Source of the DNA: UBA1402 sp964488495
GTDB taxonomy: Bacteria > Bacteroidota > Bacteroidia > Bacteroidales > UBA1402
Length of the DNA: 64,000 nucleotides
Assembly (NCBI GenBank): GCA_964488495.1
Contig: CAZAUQ010000004.1
Location: 6,440-70,439, forward strand
Direction of reading: 5' to 3'
In this document: piece after piece, positions 18,418-27,316 of the stretch
Position numbering within the stretch: position 1 is the stretch's first letter
How the letters are laid out: every line of letters starts with the position of its first letter
Made by a program: the position numbers and the translations under genes
Notes under the pieces: generated by a model
The model's database searches: none
What the model saw: the letters and a program-made list of their open reading frames with translations, nothing else
Told to the model about the DNA's origin: nothing

Positions 18418-19353
18418 ATGAAAAGAATATTGGTAACCGGTGGAGCCGGATTTTTAGGTTCTCATCTTTGTGATCAATTATTGGCCCGTGGTAACGATGT
18501 CATCTGCCTGGATAACTATTTTACCGGATCCAAGCAAAATGTAATCCATTTGCTGGGCAATCCCTATTTTGAATTGTTACGGCACGACATCACCAAACCT
18601 GTGTATGTGGAAGTAGATGAAGTCTACAATCTGGCTTGTCCCGCTTCGCCAATACATTATCAGTATGACGCCATCAAAACAGTACAAACCTCTGTGATGG
18701 GAGCCATCAATATGCTGGGTTTGGCCAAACGAACCAAGGCAAAAGTTTTGCAGGCATCCACCAGCGAAGTATACGGAGATCCCTTTGTGCATCCGCAACC
18801 CGAAGAATATTGGGGTAACGTCAATCCTATTGGTATCCGTTCCTGTTACGACGAAGGTAAACGTTGTGCCGAAACTTTATTTTTTGACTATTACAGACAA
18901 AACAAAGTCAAAATCAAGGTGGTCAGGATCTTCAATACCTATGGGCCCAGAATGCACCCCAACGACGGCAGGGTGGTTTCCAATTTCATTGTGCAAGCCC
19001 TCAAAGGACAGGACATTACCATTTACGGAGACGGTATGCAAACCCGCAGTTTTTGTTATTGCGACGATTTGGTAGCCGGCCTGATAGCCATGATGAACAC
19101 AGATGATTCCGTAACCGGGCCCATTAATCTGGGTAATCCTTCGGAATTTACCATTAAGCAGCTGGCTGAACTGGTGATAGAATTAACCGGCACCAAGTCG
19201 GGTATTGTTTACAAGCCTGCTGTTTCGGACGATCCTATGCAGCGTAAACCTGTCATTGACAAAGCAAAGCAGATTCTCAACTGGGAACCACGCATTCAAC
19301 TCAGGGAAGGCTTGATGCGCACCATTGAATATTTCGATTCAATTATAAAATAA
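18418..19353 (+). CDS. UDP-glucuronate decarboxylase (UDP-xylose synthase)
   Basis: A 311-residue extended short-chain dehydrogenase that oxidises and decarboxylates UDP-glucuronic acid to UDP-xylose. It has the NAD motif TGGAGFLGSHL (about 7-17), the LACPASPIHYQYD segment typical of UXS enzymes, the TSEVYGDP site, a catalytic Tyr-Lys pair in RSCYDEGKR, and RIFNTYGPRMHPNDGRV. Bacterial UXS proteins have the same length. It suggests that the local surface glycan contains xylose or a derived pentose. It converges on the methyltransferase gene with a 13-base gap. Confidence 0.93.
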   Translation: MKRILVTGGAGFLGSHLCDQLLARGNDVICLDNYFTGSKQNVIHLLGNPYFELLRHDITKPVYVEVDEVYNLACPASPIHYQYDAIKTVQTSVMGAINMLGLAKRTKAKVLQASTSEVYGDPFVHPQPEEYWGNVNPIGIRSCYDEGKRCAETLFFDYYRQNKVKIKVVRIFNTYGPRMHPNDGRVVSNFIVQALKGQDITIYGDGMQTRSFCYCDDLVAGLIAMMNTDDSVTGPINLGNPSEFTIKQLAELVIELTGTKSGIVYKPAVSDDPMQRKPVIDKAKQILNWEPRIQLREGLMRTIEYFDSIIK

Positions 19354-19366
19354 ACCCGCCGGAAAG

Positions 19367-20149
19367 TTATAAGGATGGAAGTGGTTTTTCGCAACGATAA
19401 ATAATTTCCTCCCCTGTTCTGGCGAGACGTTGCCGTTCTCTCTGTTGCGGGCTTAATTCATAGTAAAGTCGGTCTTCTGTAACCAGAAAGCCGGCTTTTC
19501 TTAGTATTTCGGGATAATCTTTTCCAAACTGGCGAACGTGGTCATATTGCCCATAAAGGAGCTGGCGTTCCTTGGGGTCAGTTACGGAAGGATCACCAAA
19601 GGTATCAACGTTCATATTGAGAGGAACCAGCAAAATGGCCCAGCCCCCGGGTTTCAGCACTCTTTTGATTTCGGCAAGAGCCTTGTCCAGATCGGGCACA
19701 TGCTCCAGGACATGATTACATAGCAAGACATCATAGCTGTTGTCGGGCAAGGCGATATCGCAGAGATCCAACTTGAGATCTGCAATGGGAGAATCCAGGT
19801 CGGCAGTCGTATAGTCAGGATTTTTCAAGGCCTTGAAGCGTTTCAGAAAGGGTTGTTCGGGCGCAAAATGCAAAACCTTCAGTTTAGCTTCGAAAAAAGG
19901 AGTTTTATGCTTGAGGTAAAGCCACAAAAGACGATGTCTTTCGAGGGATAAACACTTCGGACAAAGACGATTGTCGGCACTATCTCCGTAACCGTAGGGT
20001 AAAAATTTCCTGAAACGGCTTTCACAAACAGGGCATTCCACCTTGTTCCCTACATAAAAAGGTCTGATTAAAAAGCTGAATATGTAGCTGAAGCGAATCA
20101 GCCATTGCCGGGGTATGTGAGCCGTAAAAAAACCTATTATTTTTTTCAT
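19367..20149 (-). CDS. SAM-dependent methyltransferase with N-terminal zinc ribbon
   Basis: A 260-residue class I methyltransferase. A hydrophobic, basic N-terminus (about 1-35) precedes a four-cysteine zinc-ribbon-like segment (CPVC and CPKC, about residues 38-66). The methyltransferase core follows: VLHFAPEQPF for SAM binding, a DLCDIALPDNSYD strand, LCNHVLEHVPD and LKPGGWAILLVP. Proteins of this layout recur in glycan clusters. The ATG at 20149 lies one base after the stop of the upstream glycosyltransferase; an earlier in-frame start would overlap that gene by about 300 bases without family similarity. It is the last gene of the ten-gene ahcY run. Confidence 0.82.
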   Translation of the reverse strand: MKKIIGFFTAHIPRQWLIRFSYIFSFLIRPFYVGNKVECPVCESRFRKFLPYGYGDSADNRLCPKCLSLERHRLLWLYLKHKTPFFEAKLKVLHFAPEQPFLKRFKALKNPDYTTADLDSPIADLKLDLCDIALPDNSYDVLLCNHVLEHVPDLDKALAEIKRVLKPGGWAILLVPLNMNVDTFGDPSVTDPKERQLLYGQYDHVRQFGKDYPEILRKAGFLVTEDRLYYELSPQQRERQRLARTGEEIIYRCEKPLPSL

Positions 20150-20150
20150 G

Positions 20151-20927
20151 TCAATGGTATTTTTGGGTAAAGGGATAACGCAATGCCAGAATGAAATGGG
20201 CTCCCAGTGTGGCGCAGAGTCCAAAATGCCTGCGCATAATGCTAAAACGTTCCTGCAAGGATTTCTTACGTTGTCTGGCCGAAATGCCCGATACCATAAA
20301 GCGGGAGATATAGCTGTCGATGTAAGTGTTTTGACAGGAAAGCGACAACACTCTGCATACCCAGTCGTAATCGGCCGATATGCGGTATTGCAGCTCGTAT
20401 TCCGGAGCCAGGCTTCTGCGAACCAAAATAGACTGATGGCAGACAACCAGTCCCTTGAGCAGACTCCTTTTGCTTAGTTTTGCGGGAGCTGTCTTATGTC
20501 TTTCGCCCAGAGTCTTGTCGTTCTGGTCAATTATCAGCGATTGTCCGTATAATACATCGCTTTTGGGAAAATCTTCCAGCTTTTTCAGTATGAGCTCCAG
20601 GCTGTTGTTGTCGTAGATTTTATCGCCGGCATTAATAAACCACACAAATTCTCCCCGGGCCATCCTTAGTCCTTTGTTCATAGCGTCGTACAGTCCGTTG
20701 TCGGCCTCGCTGATCCAGCGGAATTGATCAGGCCCGATGGCAAAGTGACCTTGGCTAACCAAATCGACGTAATGCCGGATGATGTCGGTAGTATTGTCGG
20801 TCGAAGCTCCGTCCACCAGCACATATTCAAAATCGGAACAAGTCTGATTCAATACACTCAGGATGGTTTTTTCCAACCACCGGCCGGCGTTAAACGTGAT
20901 GGTTATGAGCGTGACTTTGGGAGACAT
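20151..20927 (-). CDS. Family 2 glycosyltransferase
   Basis: A 258-residue GT-A enzyme of the WcaA/EpsE type. Its motifs are VTLITITFNAG, VLVDGASTDNT, WISEADNGLYDAMNKG (with the D-x-G-x-YDAMNKG signature), FINAGDK and a C-terminal YRISADYDW acceptor segment. It has no membrane segments. The start at 20927 was chosen at MSPKVTL; a longer frame would overlap the YfhO gene. Nineteen bases separate it from YfhO upstream and one base from the methyltransferase downstream. Confidence 0.9.
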   Translation of the reverse strand: MSPKVTLITITFNAGRWLEKTILSVLNQTCSDFEYVLVDGASTDNTTDIIRHYVDLVSQGHFAIGPDQFRWISEADNGLYDAMNKGLRMARGEFVWFINAGDKIYDNNSLELILKKLEDFPKSDVLYGQSLIIDQNDKTLGERHKTAPAKLSKRSLLKGLVVCHQSILVRRSLAPEYELQYRISADYDWVCRVLSLSCQNTYIDSYISRFMVSGISARQRKKSLQERFSIMRRHFGLCATLGAHFILALRYPFTQKYH

Positions 20928-20946
20928 CTTGTTGTAGTAATGCTGT

Positions 20947-23409
20947 TTACTTAGTCGGTTTCTGTGCCCTTTTTTTGAAGGTTTTAAATCCGGCAAATCC
21001 CAAAAATCCCACAATAAACAGCCCCACCACTATTGAGGACCATAAGGATAAAGCAGCGCTTTTATTGTAAACCTCGTCTACGCATTTAAATTCAATGACA
21101 TGTTGGCCTGCAGGAATTTCCAGTCCGCGCAGGATATAATTTACCCTGAGCAAAGGCGCTTGTTCTCCGTCGATATATACTTGCCAGGTTTTGTAGTATA
21201 CTTCAGAAAATACCGCTAACTGAGCGTTCGGATTGTTGCTTTCGTAGAACAGATTCCCGGGATTCCTGTAATCTGACAGACGAATATGGGCTGTCGAGTC
21301 GGTGATTTGTTCCAGAGCGGAACTGTTTGGTAATAAATCTTGCCAGGCTTTGTCGATAAACACCTCTTTGGCAGGATTAAAATCCTTCAGGGCTACAATT
21401 TCAGCGTCGGGACCGTCAACCCAGGAAATTTTCTCCACAAACCAGACATTGCCCAAGGCTTGCGAATTTCGTTGAACCACGGTTTTGCCCTGCTGTTCCT
21501 GCGAGGGCAGAATAATATAACGGGTATTCAGCATATTCAGCACATTCATGTTGATGCCTCCCGAAAAATGGTAATCAATAATATCCTGATATCTCCTGAG
21601 TTTGGCTCCACTGTAACCTCCGATGGATTTATGAAAATATGAGGTGCGGGCATCGTTAAAAGTACTGGTGCTCAAATTGAGTACCCGGTAATTGGGATCT
21701 TTGTCTTGTAAAATTTGCAAGTCAGCTTCGGTGGGTAGAATTTCTTTGGCCTTTTGTTTAGGCACAAAATCATCGTGATTTAAGTAACGTGTATCTACTG
21801 TCCAAAGATCCACGGCAATAAGTAATCCCAATCCTATAACGAAGTAGATTTCTTTGAAGGGTTTTTTGATAAAGAACCATATCAGAGCAAAGGCCAGCAA
21901 AATATACAGAAAAGAACGCCAGGCATCGGAACGCAGCATGGTTTGCCTGTCGGCCTTGAGCGCATCTACCAGCCAGGCAGGGTAATTAGCGTCGGAGCTT
22001 CCTGAAAAATCCAACAGGCTGCTGCCAAATAACGCAAAAATCAGAGAAATACCGCCAACGATCGCGAATGATAAGCTTAAGGGTTTAATATAGGTCTTTA
22101 CAAACTGAGCCTCCTTACTGTGATCCAGGAGTTCTTTCAGAGCAAGAATCCCCAGGGCGGCCATGGCCAGGTTGGCAATAACCAGCGACATAGAGGGAAC
22201 CCTGAATTTGTTGTACAGAGGCAAATAATTGAAAAGAAATTCATTGAAAGCCGTGAAATTTTGCCCCCAGGACATCAGTATAGTCAAAACGGTGGCCAGC
22301 AACAACCACCATTTTTCAGGGCCTTTTACAATAAACAATCCCAGGACAAAAAGAAAACAAATGATGGCGCCGGCATATACCGTACCCGATGTAAAGGGTT
22401 GTTCTCCCCAATAAGTGGGAGCTGCACGACAAAATTGCCTGGCCTGGCCGGTGCTTCTCAATTGTTTATAACATTCTGAATCCGTCCCCAGGGCATAATG
22501 AGAACTGCCTCCGTAAAAATTGGGGATGAGTAAGGTCATAGTTTCACCCTTACCGTAGCTCCAGGCAAAAGCATAATCGATTTCCAGCCCGGTACTTTCT
22601 TTTTTGCCTTCGGGATTGGTTTGTAAAACCGCTCCTCCGCGCATGCTTTCTTTGGCATAATCGGCCGAGGGAATCAGAAATCCCAGGGCAGGAAGTGTGG
22701 CTAAACCTGCCAGCACAAGCAATACCGCAGAAGAAAGTAAAAAATGCTTCAGTTGTTTTTCTTTGAAGGCGAAAACCAGGTAAACCAGAGCTAGTATGAC
22801 TATGGTCAAAACAAGGTAATAGGTGATTTGCTGATGCCCCCAAAGTATATTCAGGCCGGTAAAAATTAAAGTAATCAGTCCGCCCGCAATAAATTGCCTG
22901 CGGTAACAGAGGATAATGCCTCCCAGGATAGGTGCCATGGTCGCCATTACCAAGCCTTTATTCATATGCCCCGCTTCAATAATAATGAAATTGTAGGAAG
23001 CAAAAGCGTAAGCGATGGCTCCTATCATGCTCAGCCAGGGCTTACAACCCAGGGCCAGCAGAAATATATAAAAACCCAGTAAGGCAAGGAAGATTTGTCC
23101 GAGATGCAATTTGGATAAACCTAAAGTTAATATTTCACCGAATATGCGAAAAACATTAGTAGTAGGAGGCATAGCTGTGTAGTTGGCAGGCATACCTCCA
23201 AACATGGTATTAGACCAAAAGGCGTTTTCGCCGGTTTCCAGAAAATGTTCTTTTATGTCTATTCCCGTGGCGTTGGCGTTAGTAACATCGCCCTGAACCA
23301 AGTCTTTGCCCTCAAAAGCGGCAGGAGCAAAATAGATCAGCGTAATGATTAAAAACACCGCGAGGGCTAGCAGATGTGGTAGTACCTGGCCGAAAGTTTT
23401 GGTTTTCAT
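20947..23409 (-). CDS. YfhO-family polytopic membrane protein
   Basis: An 820-residue inner-membrane protein with about a dozen hydrophobic helices and a C-terminal soluble part, ending in another membrane helix and a lysine-rich tail. The early extracytoplasmic loop DLVQGDVTNANATG...WSNTMFGGMPA is typical of YfhO. YfhO proteins are GT-C-like; characterised Gram-positive members are needed for glycosylation of lipoteichoic acid. In Bacteroidota they are common but uncharacterised. Its place among glycosyltransferases suggests transfer of sugars from lipid-linked donors on the periplasmic side; this is inference. Confidence 0.85.
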   Translation of the reverse strand: MKTKTFGQVLPHLLALAVFLIITLIYFAPAAFEGKDLVQGDVTNANATGIDIKEHFLETGENAFWSNTMFGGMPANYTAMPPTTNVFRIFGEILTLGLSKLHLGQIFLALLGFYIFLLALGCKPWLSMIGAIAYAFASYNFIIIEAGHMNKGLVMATMAPILGGIILCYRRQFIAGGLITLIFTGLNILWGHQQITYYLVLTIVILALVYLVFAFKEKQLKHFLLSSAVLLVLAGLATLPALGFLIPSADYAKESMRGGAVLQTNPEGKKESTGLEIDYAFAWSYGKGETMTLLIPNFYGGSSHYALGTDSECYKQLRSTGQARQFCRAAPTYWGEQPFTSGTVYAGAIICFLFVLGLFIVKGPEKWWLLLATVLTILMSWGQNFTAFNEFLFNYLPLYNKFRVPSMSLVIANLAMAALGILALKELLDHSKEAQFVKTYIKPLSLSFAIVGGISLIFALFGSSLLDFSGSSDANYPAWLVDALKADRQTMLRSDAWRSFLYILLAFALIWFFIKKPFKEIYFVIGLGLLIAVDLWTVDTRYLNHDDFVPKQKAKEILPTEADLQILQDKDPNYRVLNLSTSTFNDARTSYFHKSIGGYSGAKLRRYQDIIDYHFSGGINMNVLNMLNTRYIILPSQEQQGKTVVQRNSQALGNVWFVEKISWVDGPDAEIVALKDFNPAKEVFIDKAWQDLLPNSSALEQITDSTAHIRLSDYRNPGNLFYESNNPNAQLAVFSEVYYKTWQVYIDGEQAPLLRVNYILRGLEIPAGQHVIEFKCVDEVYNKSAALSLWSSIVVGLFIVGFLGFAGFKTFKKRAQKPTK

Positions 23410-23458
23410 AAGAGCAAATTTTTGTATGGAAGAGCAAAAATAGACAAATTGTAGGGAA

Positions 23459-24550
23459 TCAGCCTACTTTTAGATTCAATGTTTCTAATAATCTCAGGGC
23501 GATAGCCTTGGGGGAATAATGTTGCAACACAAAATTCCTTCCGTTTTCGGCGATTTGTTTTATCAGCTCGTTATTGCAGACAGAGGCTTCGAAATCGTTG
23601 GGATTATCCAGATCAATGCCCAGGTAATGAACCTTATTTTGAGGCATGACAGGCAGCTGACAACCGTATTTGTCAAAATCCACGTGTACCACACAGCAAC
23701 CGGCCACCCAGGCTTCCCAAAGCCTCCAGGAGTCCCATTGCCTGACTCTGTCCCAGGGAAACAGAGGAATAAGATCGTTGAGTAAACGGGCAATTTTGGC
23801 GGTGTATTTGTTGTAATTGCCCCAAGGAATGGCAAAGACTCCTCCATAACAAGCGCAGGCAGCTGTTTTTGACAATTTGTCGTAATATGAGGGATAATGC
23901 CTGCCTCCGGTTTGTTTCCAGAGCAATAAATCCTTGTCTGTCAGGTTTTCTTTAGTGGGGTCACTAATGCTGTTATCCCAGATGAATTTTTTTTCAACAA
24001 TAGCCCGGATACGACTGTTCAGATAATCTCTTAACTGATGCTTTATTCTGAAGTTAACCAAAAAGGCCTGTTCCCTTTGCTCGAACGGAAGCGGATGAAC
24101 CGCTTCAATCATGCGATTGGATAAGCCAAACTGCCAGGGAATAAAGTTTTTTGGATACTTGTATTTGCTGTTGTAATGACTTTTTAGAACGACATCGCAA
24201 CTTTGAGCTCCTTTTTCGAAACCGGGGGTACGTACTCCGTCGGAGGCATCAATAAAAATAATTTTTGATCCGTTTCGGGGCTGCCTGGTTGTTTTCATTA
24301 TAATGTCGTCGGCCTTCTTTTTCCCGACAAGCGTGTAGAGATTAAAATGGAAAAAGATCAAAGTCGCATTATTCAAACGATAGCCTTTTTTATGTTGAAT
24401 TAAAAATTCGTTCTTTTCCCCGGATTTATACATGGACCTGTCTCCAAAACACTGTATCCCCAATGCCTTCAGGCCCTCGACTAAACAGATATAATCGTGA
24501 TAGGCAAAGGATGGATCGGGATGGCTATGACAGTAAAAATAAGCTTCCAT
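23459..24550 (-). CDS. Predicted glycosyltransferase (GT-B-like, unassigned family)
   Basis: A 363-residue soluble protein. The C-terminal part resembles the donor domain of GT-B enzymes: an RQWDSWRLWEAWVAGCCVVHVDF segment (about 270-292), where a short E/G-A-C-V stretch selects the nucleotide sugar, then a GIDLDNPN region and an ENGRNFVLQHYSP helix typical of family 1/4 ends. The N-terminal half is not recognised. It is cysteine- and tyrosine-rich for a cytosolic enzyme. The surrounding genes and the fold suggest a glycosyltransferase. The family is uncertain; an exostosin-like or DUF-type glycosyltransferase is also possible. Confidence 0.55.
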   Translation of the reverse strand: MEAYFYCHSHPDPSFAYHDYICLVEGLKALGIQCFGDRSMYKSGEKNEFLIQHKKGYRLNNATLIFFHFNLYTLVGKKKADDIIMKTTRQPRNGSKIIFIDASDGVRTPGFEKGAQSCDVVLKSHYNSKYKYPKNFIPWQFGLSNRMIEAVHPLPFEQREQAFLVNFRIKHQLRDYLNSRIRAIVEKKFIWDNSISDPTKENLTDKDLLLWKQTGGRHYPSYYDKLSKTAACACYGGVFAIPWGNYNKYTAKIARLLNDLIPLFPWDRVRQWDSWRLWEAWVAGCCVVHVDFDKYGCQLPVMPQNKVHYLGIDLDNPNDFEASVCNNELIKQIAENGRNFVLQHYSPKAIALRLLETLNLKVG

Positions 24551-24580
24551 ACAGATTCTTGGTATTTACAAATTTTTTTT

Positions 24581-25663
24581 TCAGGGACAAGTTTGGCTGT
24601 AAATGGCACAGGTTTCCCGAACCATTTTTTCAATACTGAATTGCCTGATTCTTATTTGTCCTGCTTTTCGTAATTTTTCTGCCTTTAATGGATCGTAGAT
24701 AACTGAGGAAATTGCCGTCCGAATAGATTCTTTGTCCAGAGGATCAAAGTAGACAGCAGCCTCTCCTGCCACTTCGGGGAAACAACTGGCGTTGCTCAGA
24801 CATATCGGACAATTATTTGCAAAGGCTTCAAGAACCGGAATGCCGAAACCTTCGTATAAGGATGGAAAAACAAAAACCATGGCATGCCTATATAAAGAAA
24901 ATAACACCTGATCGGAAGCATTGCAATGAATTAATTGTGAGTTGATCTCCAGGTTAATAAATAAATCAATTTCTTTTTTGGAAAAGGGTTTTCCCGTACA
25001 AATTATTTTAAGTTGTTTGTCCTTGTAAAGCAAAGGCGCTACAGCTTGAATAAAAGGAATGAAATTTTTATAATAATTGCGTTCGCCTACAAAAAGAATA
25101 TAATTCTCAAATAATTTATCGACAGAAGTTTTGGCTTGGGCATATCCGTGGTGAACAACGCTGATTTTAGCCGGATCAATATTGTAGAACTCGACTATGT
25201 CTTTTTTGGTGTTTTCACTGACGGCAATAATATGCTGAGCTTTTTGCGCAAGAATTTTTTTTGTTTTTGCTTCTTTGTCGTAAAACAAAAACATATCAGC
25301 GTAACGCTCATGTATCATGTCGTGAATGGTCAGGACAAAAGGTTTCTTAAGGTATTTCAGGAATGAGGGGTCGTAATAAGTTGGATGGAAAAGGTCGAAT
25401 TCGTTTTTCTTGATTGTTTTCAGGGATAATGATTGATTCTTAAAATAATAGAATTGCCTTTTGATCCGGAAATTTTTTATGCATTGTATGCTTTCGTATT
25501 TTAATCCACTTAACTTTTGCAGATAATGGTTTTCGGAATAACGAATGGGGATTTCTTTACTGAAACCTTCAGGAAGGTTGGACATTAAATCTGCAAAATA
25601 ACGGGTGATTCCTCCGTATTTTTGCATGCTAAACATTTGGTGATCGTAAAGAATTCTTAGCAT
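24581..25663 (-). CDS. Family 4 glycosyltransferase
   Basis: A 360-residue GT-B enzyme. The N-terminus MLRILYDHQMFSMQKYGGITRYF is the acceptor-domain start of many mannosyl- or rhamnosyltransferase-like proteins. The C-terminal donor domain shows ILFVGERNYYKNF, a long strand-helix region, and FPSLYEGFGIPVLEAFA with the E-x7-E pair. The ATG at 25663 is one base from the preceding stop. A longer frame exists but would lie inside the upstream methyltransferase gene. Base composition is noticeably AT-rich. Confidence 0.92.
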   Translation of the reverse strand: MLRILYDHQMFSMQKYGGITRYFADLMSNLPEGFSKEIPIRYSENHYLQKLSGLKYESIQCIKNFRIKRQFYYFKNQSLSLKTIKKNEFDLFHPTYYDPSFLKYLKKPFVLTIHDMIHERYADMFLFYDKEAKTKKILAQKAQHIIAVSENTKKDIVEFYNIDPAKISVVHHGYAQAKTSVDKLFENYILFVGERNYYKNFIPFIQAVAPLLYKDKQLKIICTGKPFSKKEIDLFINLEINSQLIHCNASDQVLFSLYRHAMVFVFPSLYEGFGIPVLEAFANNCPICLSNASCFPEVAGEAAVYFDPLDKESIRTAISSVIYDPLKAEKLRKAGQIRIRQFSIEKMVRETCAIYSQTCP

Positions 25664-25664
25664 T

Positions 25665-26438
25665 TCAGGGTGTATTATTTCTAAGAAACAAATTATCTTT
25701 TTTTGTAAAACCGGAGTTATAACAGAAATAATGCAAGAACTTGAAAACGAAAAAATGAAATTTCCATTTAAAAGCGGAAATAGCTTTTTCTGTGAGAAGA
25801 TGAAAATCTTTGCCGTTGGAATAAAAATGTAAATGATATTTTTCTGCAATAAATTTCAATGTTTTCCCGGAGTAGAAAGATATATGTTGTCCATGTTCAA
25901 AGGCATAATACCACCAGTCTTTATCCGGAATATCTGTGGGTTTTAATAGAGTGGAAAAAAATATGTTCTTGCTGACGGTAAACATCTCCTCCAGTTCTTT
26001 CAAAGGATCATCAAAATGTTCGAACGATTCGAAAGAAGTAATCAATTCAATTGTTTCGGGATTGTGAGAAGCATATTCAAAACCCGCAGACAACAAATTG
26101 GGTGCATACAAATCCTTCCAATAAAAATTATATCCTTTATCCCTCATAAGGCGGACGAACAAGCCATAACCTCCAGCCATGTCCAGATATGATGCTTTCT
26201 TATTAAAAAATAGTCTGATCAGACTCCTTGTTATTCTTGAACATAGTAAATTTCTCTGAACCAGTCCGGTATCGGTGATATTAATCGGATTGTTATAAGA
26301 CTCTTTAAGCCAGTATGCTTGTTCGGTTTGAGTAAAATTACAATGGGGACAGTTGTAATAGCTGATTACATATTTCCCTAGGATTTCTGCTTTAAATGCG
26401 AAATGGGTTTCTTTATGGTATATTTTACAAACAGGCAT
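25665..26438 (-). CDS. SAM-dependent methyltransferase, class I, zinc-ribbon start
   Basis: A 257-residue protein. The N-terminal 35 residues hold Cys4, His8 and a CPHC pair, suggesting a small metal-binding domain as in sugar C-methyltransferases and related proteins. The core follows with YLDMAGGYGLFVRLM (SAM-binding glycine loop, about 95-109), FESFEHFDDPLKELEEMF (post-motif acidic/aromatic segment) and a carboxylate-rich strand near LLKPTDIPD. It sits among glycosyltransferases in the ahcY run, so methylation of a sugar or glycan end is likely. The substrate is unknown. It is AT-rich like its neighbours. Confidence 0.75.
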   Translation of the reverse strand: MPVCKIYHKETHFAFKAEILGKYVISYYNCPHCNFTQTEQAYWLKESYNNPINITDTGLVQRNLLCSRITRSLIRLFFNKKASYLDMAGGYGLFVRLMRDKGYNFYWKDLYAPNLLSAGFEYASHNPETIELITSFESFEHFDDPLKELEEMFTVSKNIFFSTLLKPTDIPDKDWWYYAFEHGQHISFYSGKTLKFIAEKYHLHFYSNGKDFHLLTEKAISAFKWKFHFFVFKFLHYFCYNSGFTKKDNLFLRNNTP

Positions 26439-26454
26439 ATCTTTTTTGAAAGTA

Positions 26455-27312
26455 TTAATCTATCAATTCTTGTTTTTCAAATACATCAATAAAGGAAGTA
26501 AGATTGGTGTTTATCACATTAATCCTTTGGCTGCGGGCAAAGGCCGCAATTTCCGCGTAACTCTTAAAAGCGTAATACCAGGATAAAAATTGCTCATACA
26601 TTTTAGTATTAAGAACAATGGCATTGCTTTGATTCGTGTTTCGGTAAAAATGAAGGTCATCGAGTCGTAACCTATTATCAGCATCAACCCAAAGGTTTTT
26701 GATCCAGTCATTTTCTGCACCGGCAAGATAAATCGTTTGGTATCCAGAATAAATGCAGAGCATCAAAGCGGCACAAAGTACATTTTGTGCACGAGGCATT
26801 CCCCATTGAGCTGAATAAGAAAAATACGTAAAGCCTCTAAGTCCTTCAATTTTTGTTTTATTGAAATAGTTGAGATGAATGAATTTGTTAGACGAAAGAA
26901 TAGCATTGATAAATTTGCGTTTTCCGGCATTATGCGGAAGATATAACTGCAAATCCCAGGTTGTAGTGTCGGCCAGTACCTGATATAACTTCCTTACTTT
27001 TTCCCGAAGTATTTTATCGGAAGATTCAATCCAGAAAGCAGGATCGCACAAAACGTACAGGTTGGGTCTGTATGTTTGAAATTCAGGTGTGAAGCCCATA
27101 AAGTTAACTGCCAGTAAATCTGTTTTCTCAAGCATATCTTTATTCTTTTCCAGAGAAGATAAAAGTGAGGGGCCATTCCCCATAATCAGGCAGGTATTTA
27201 ATGTATGTGCTATTTTTCTGGTTTTTCTGAAAGAAGTATACCAGATTATTCGAATTATGGACAGAAATGTCTCATACAGTTTAACAAGTATTTCGTATAC
27301 TTTTATCAGCAT
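26455..27312 (-). CDS. DUF115/GT42-like protein of the glycan cluster
   Basis: A 285-residue protein with a short hydrophobic N-terminus (about 5-28). The nucleotide-binding-like motif CLIMGNGPSL (about 41-50) and the later segment SGYQTIYLAGAENDW (about 188-202) recall two groups: sialyltransferases of family GT42 (GxGPSL and GYKxIYLxGID) and MptE-like DUF115 proteins. The acidic ID of GT42 is replaced by AEND. I cannot separate the two from sequence alone. It lies four bases after the preceding glycosyltransferase gene and is AT-rich. Function is best left as glycan-associated. Confidence 0.55.
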   Translation of the reverse strand: MLIKVYEILVKLYETFLSIIRIIWYTSFRKTRKIAHTLNTCLIMGNGPSLLSSLEKNKDMLEKTDLLAVNFMGFTPEFQTYRPNLYVLCDPAFWIESSDKILREKVRKLYQVLADTTTWDLQLYLPHNAGKRKFINAILSSNKFIHLNYFNKTKIEGLRGFTYFSYSAQWGMPRAQNVLCAALMLCIYSGYQTIYLAGAENDWIKNLWVDADNRLRLDDLHFYRNTNQSNAIVLNTKMYEQFLSWYYAFKSYAEIAAFARSQRINVINTNLTSFIDVFEKQELID

Positions 27313-27316
27313 AGAG

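Noticed and set aside
20150..20446. A 99-codon upstream extension of the terminal methyltransferase
   Set aside because: It overlaps the preceding glycosyltransferase in another frame and shows no family similarity.
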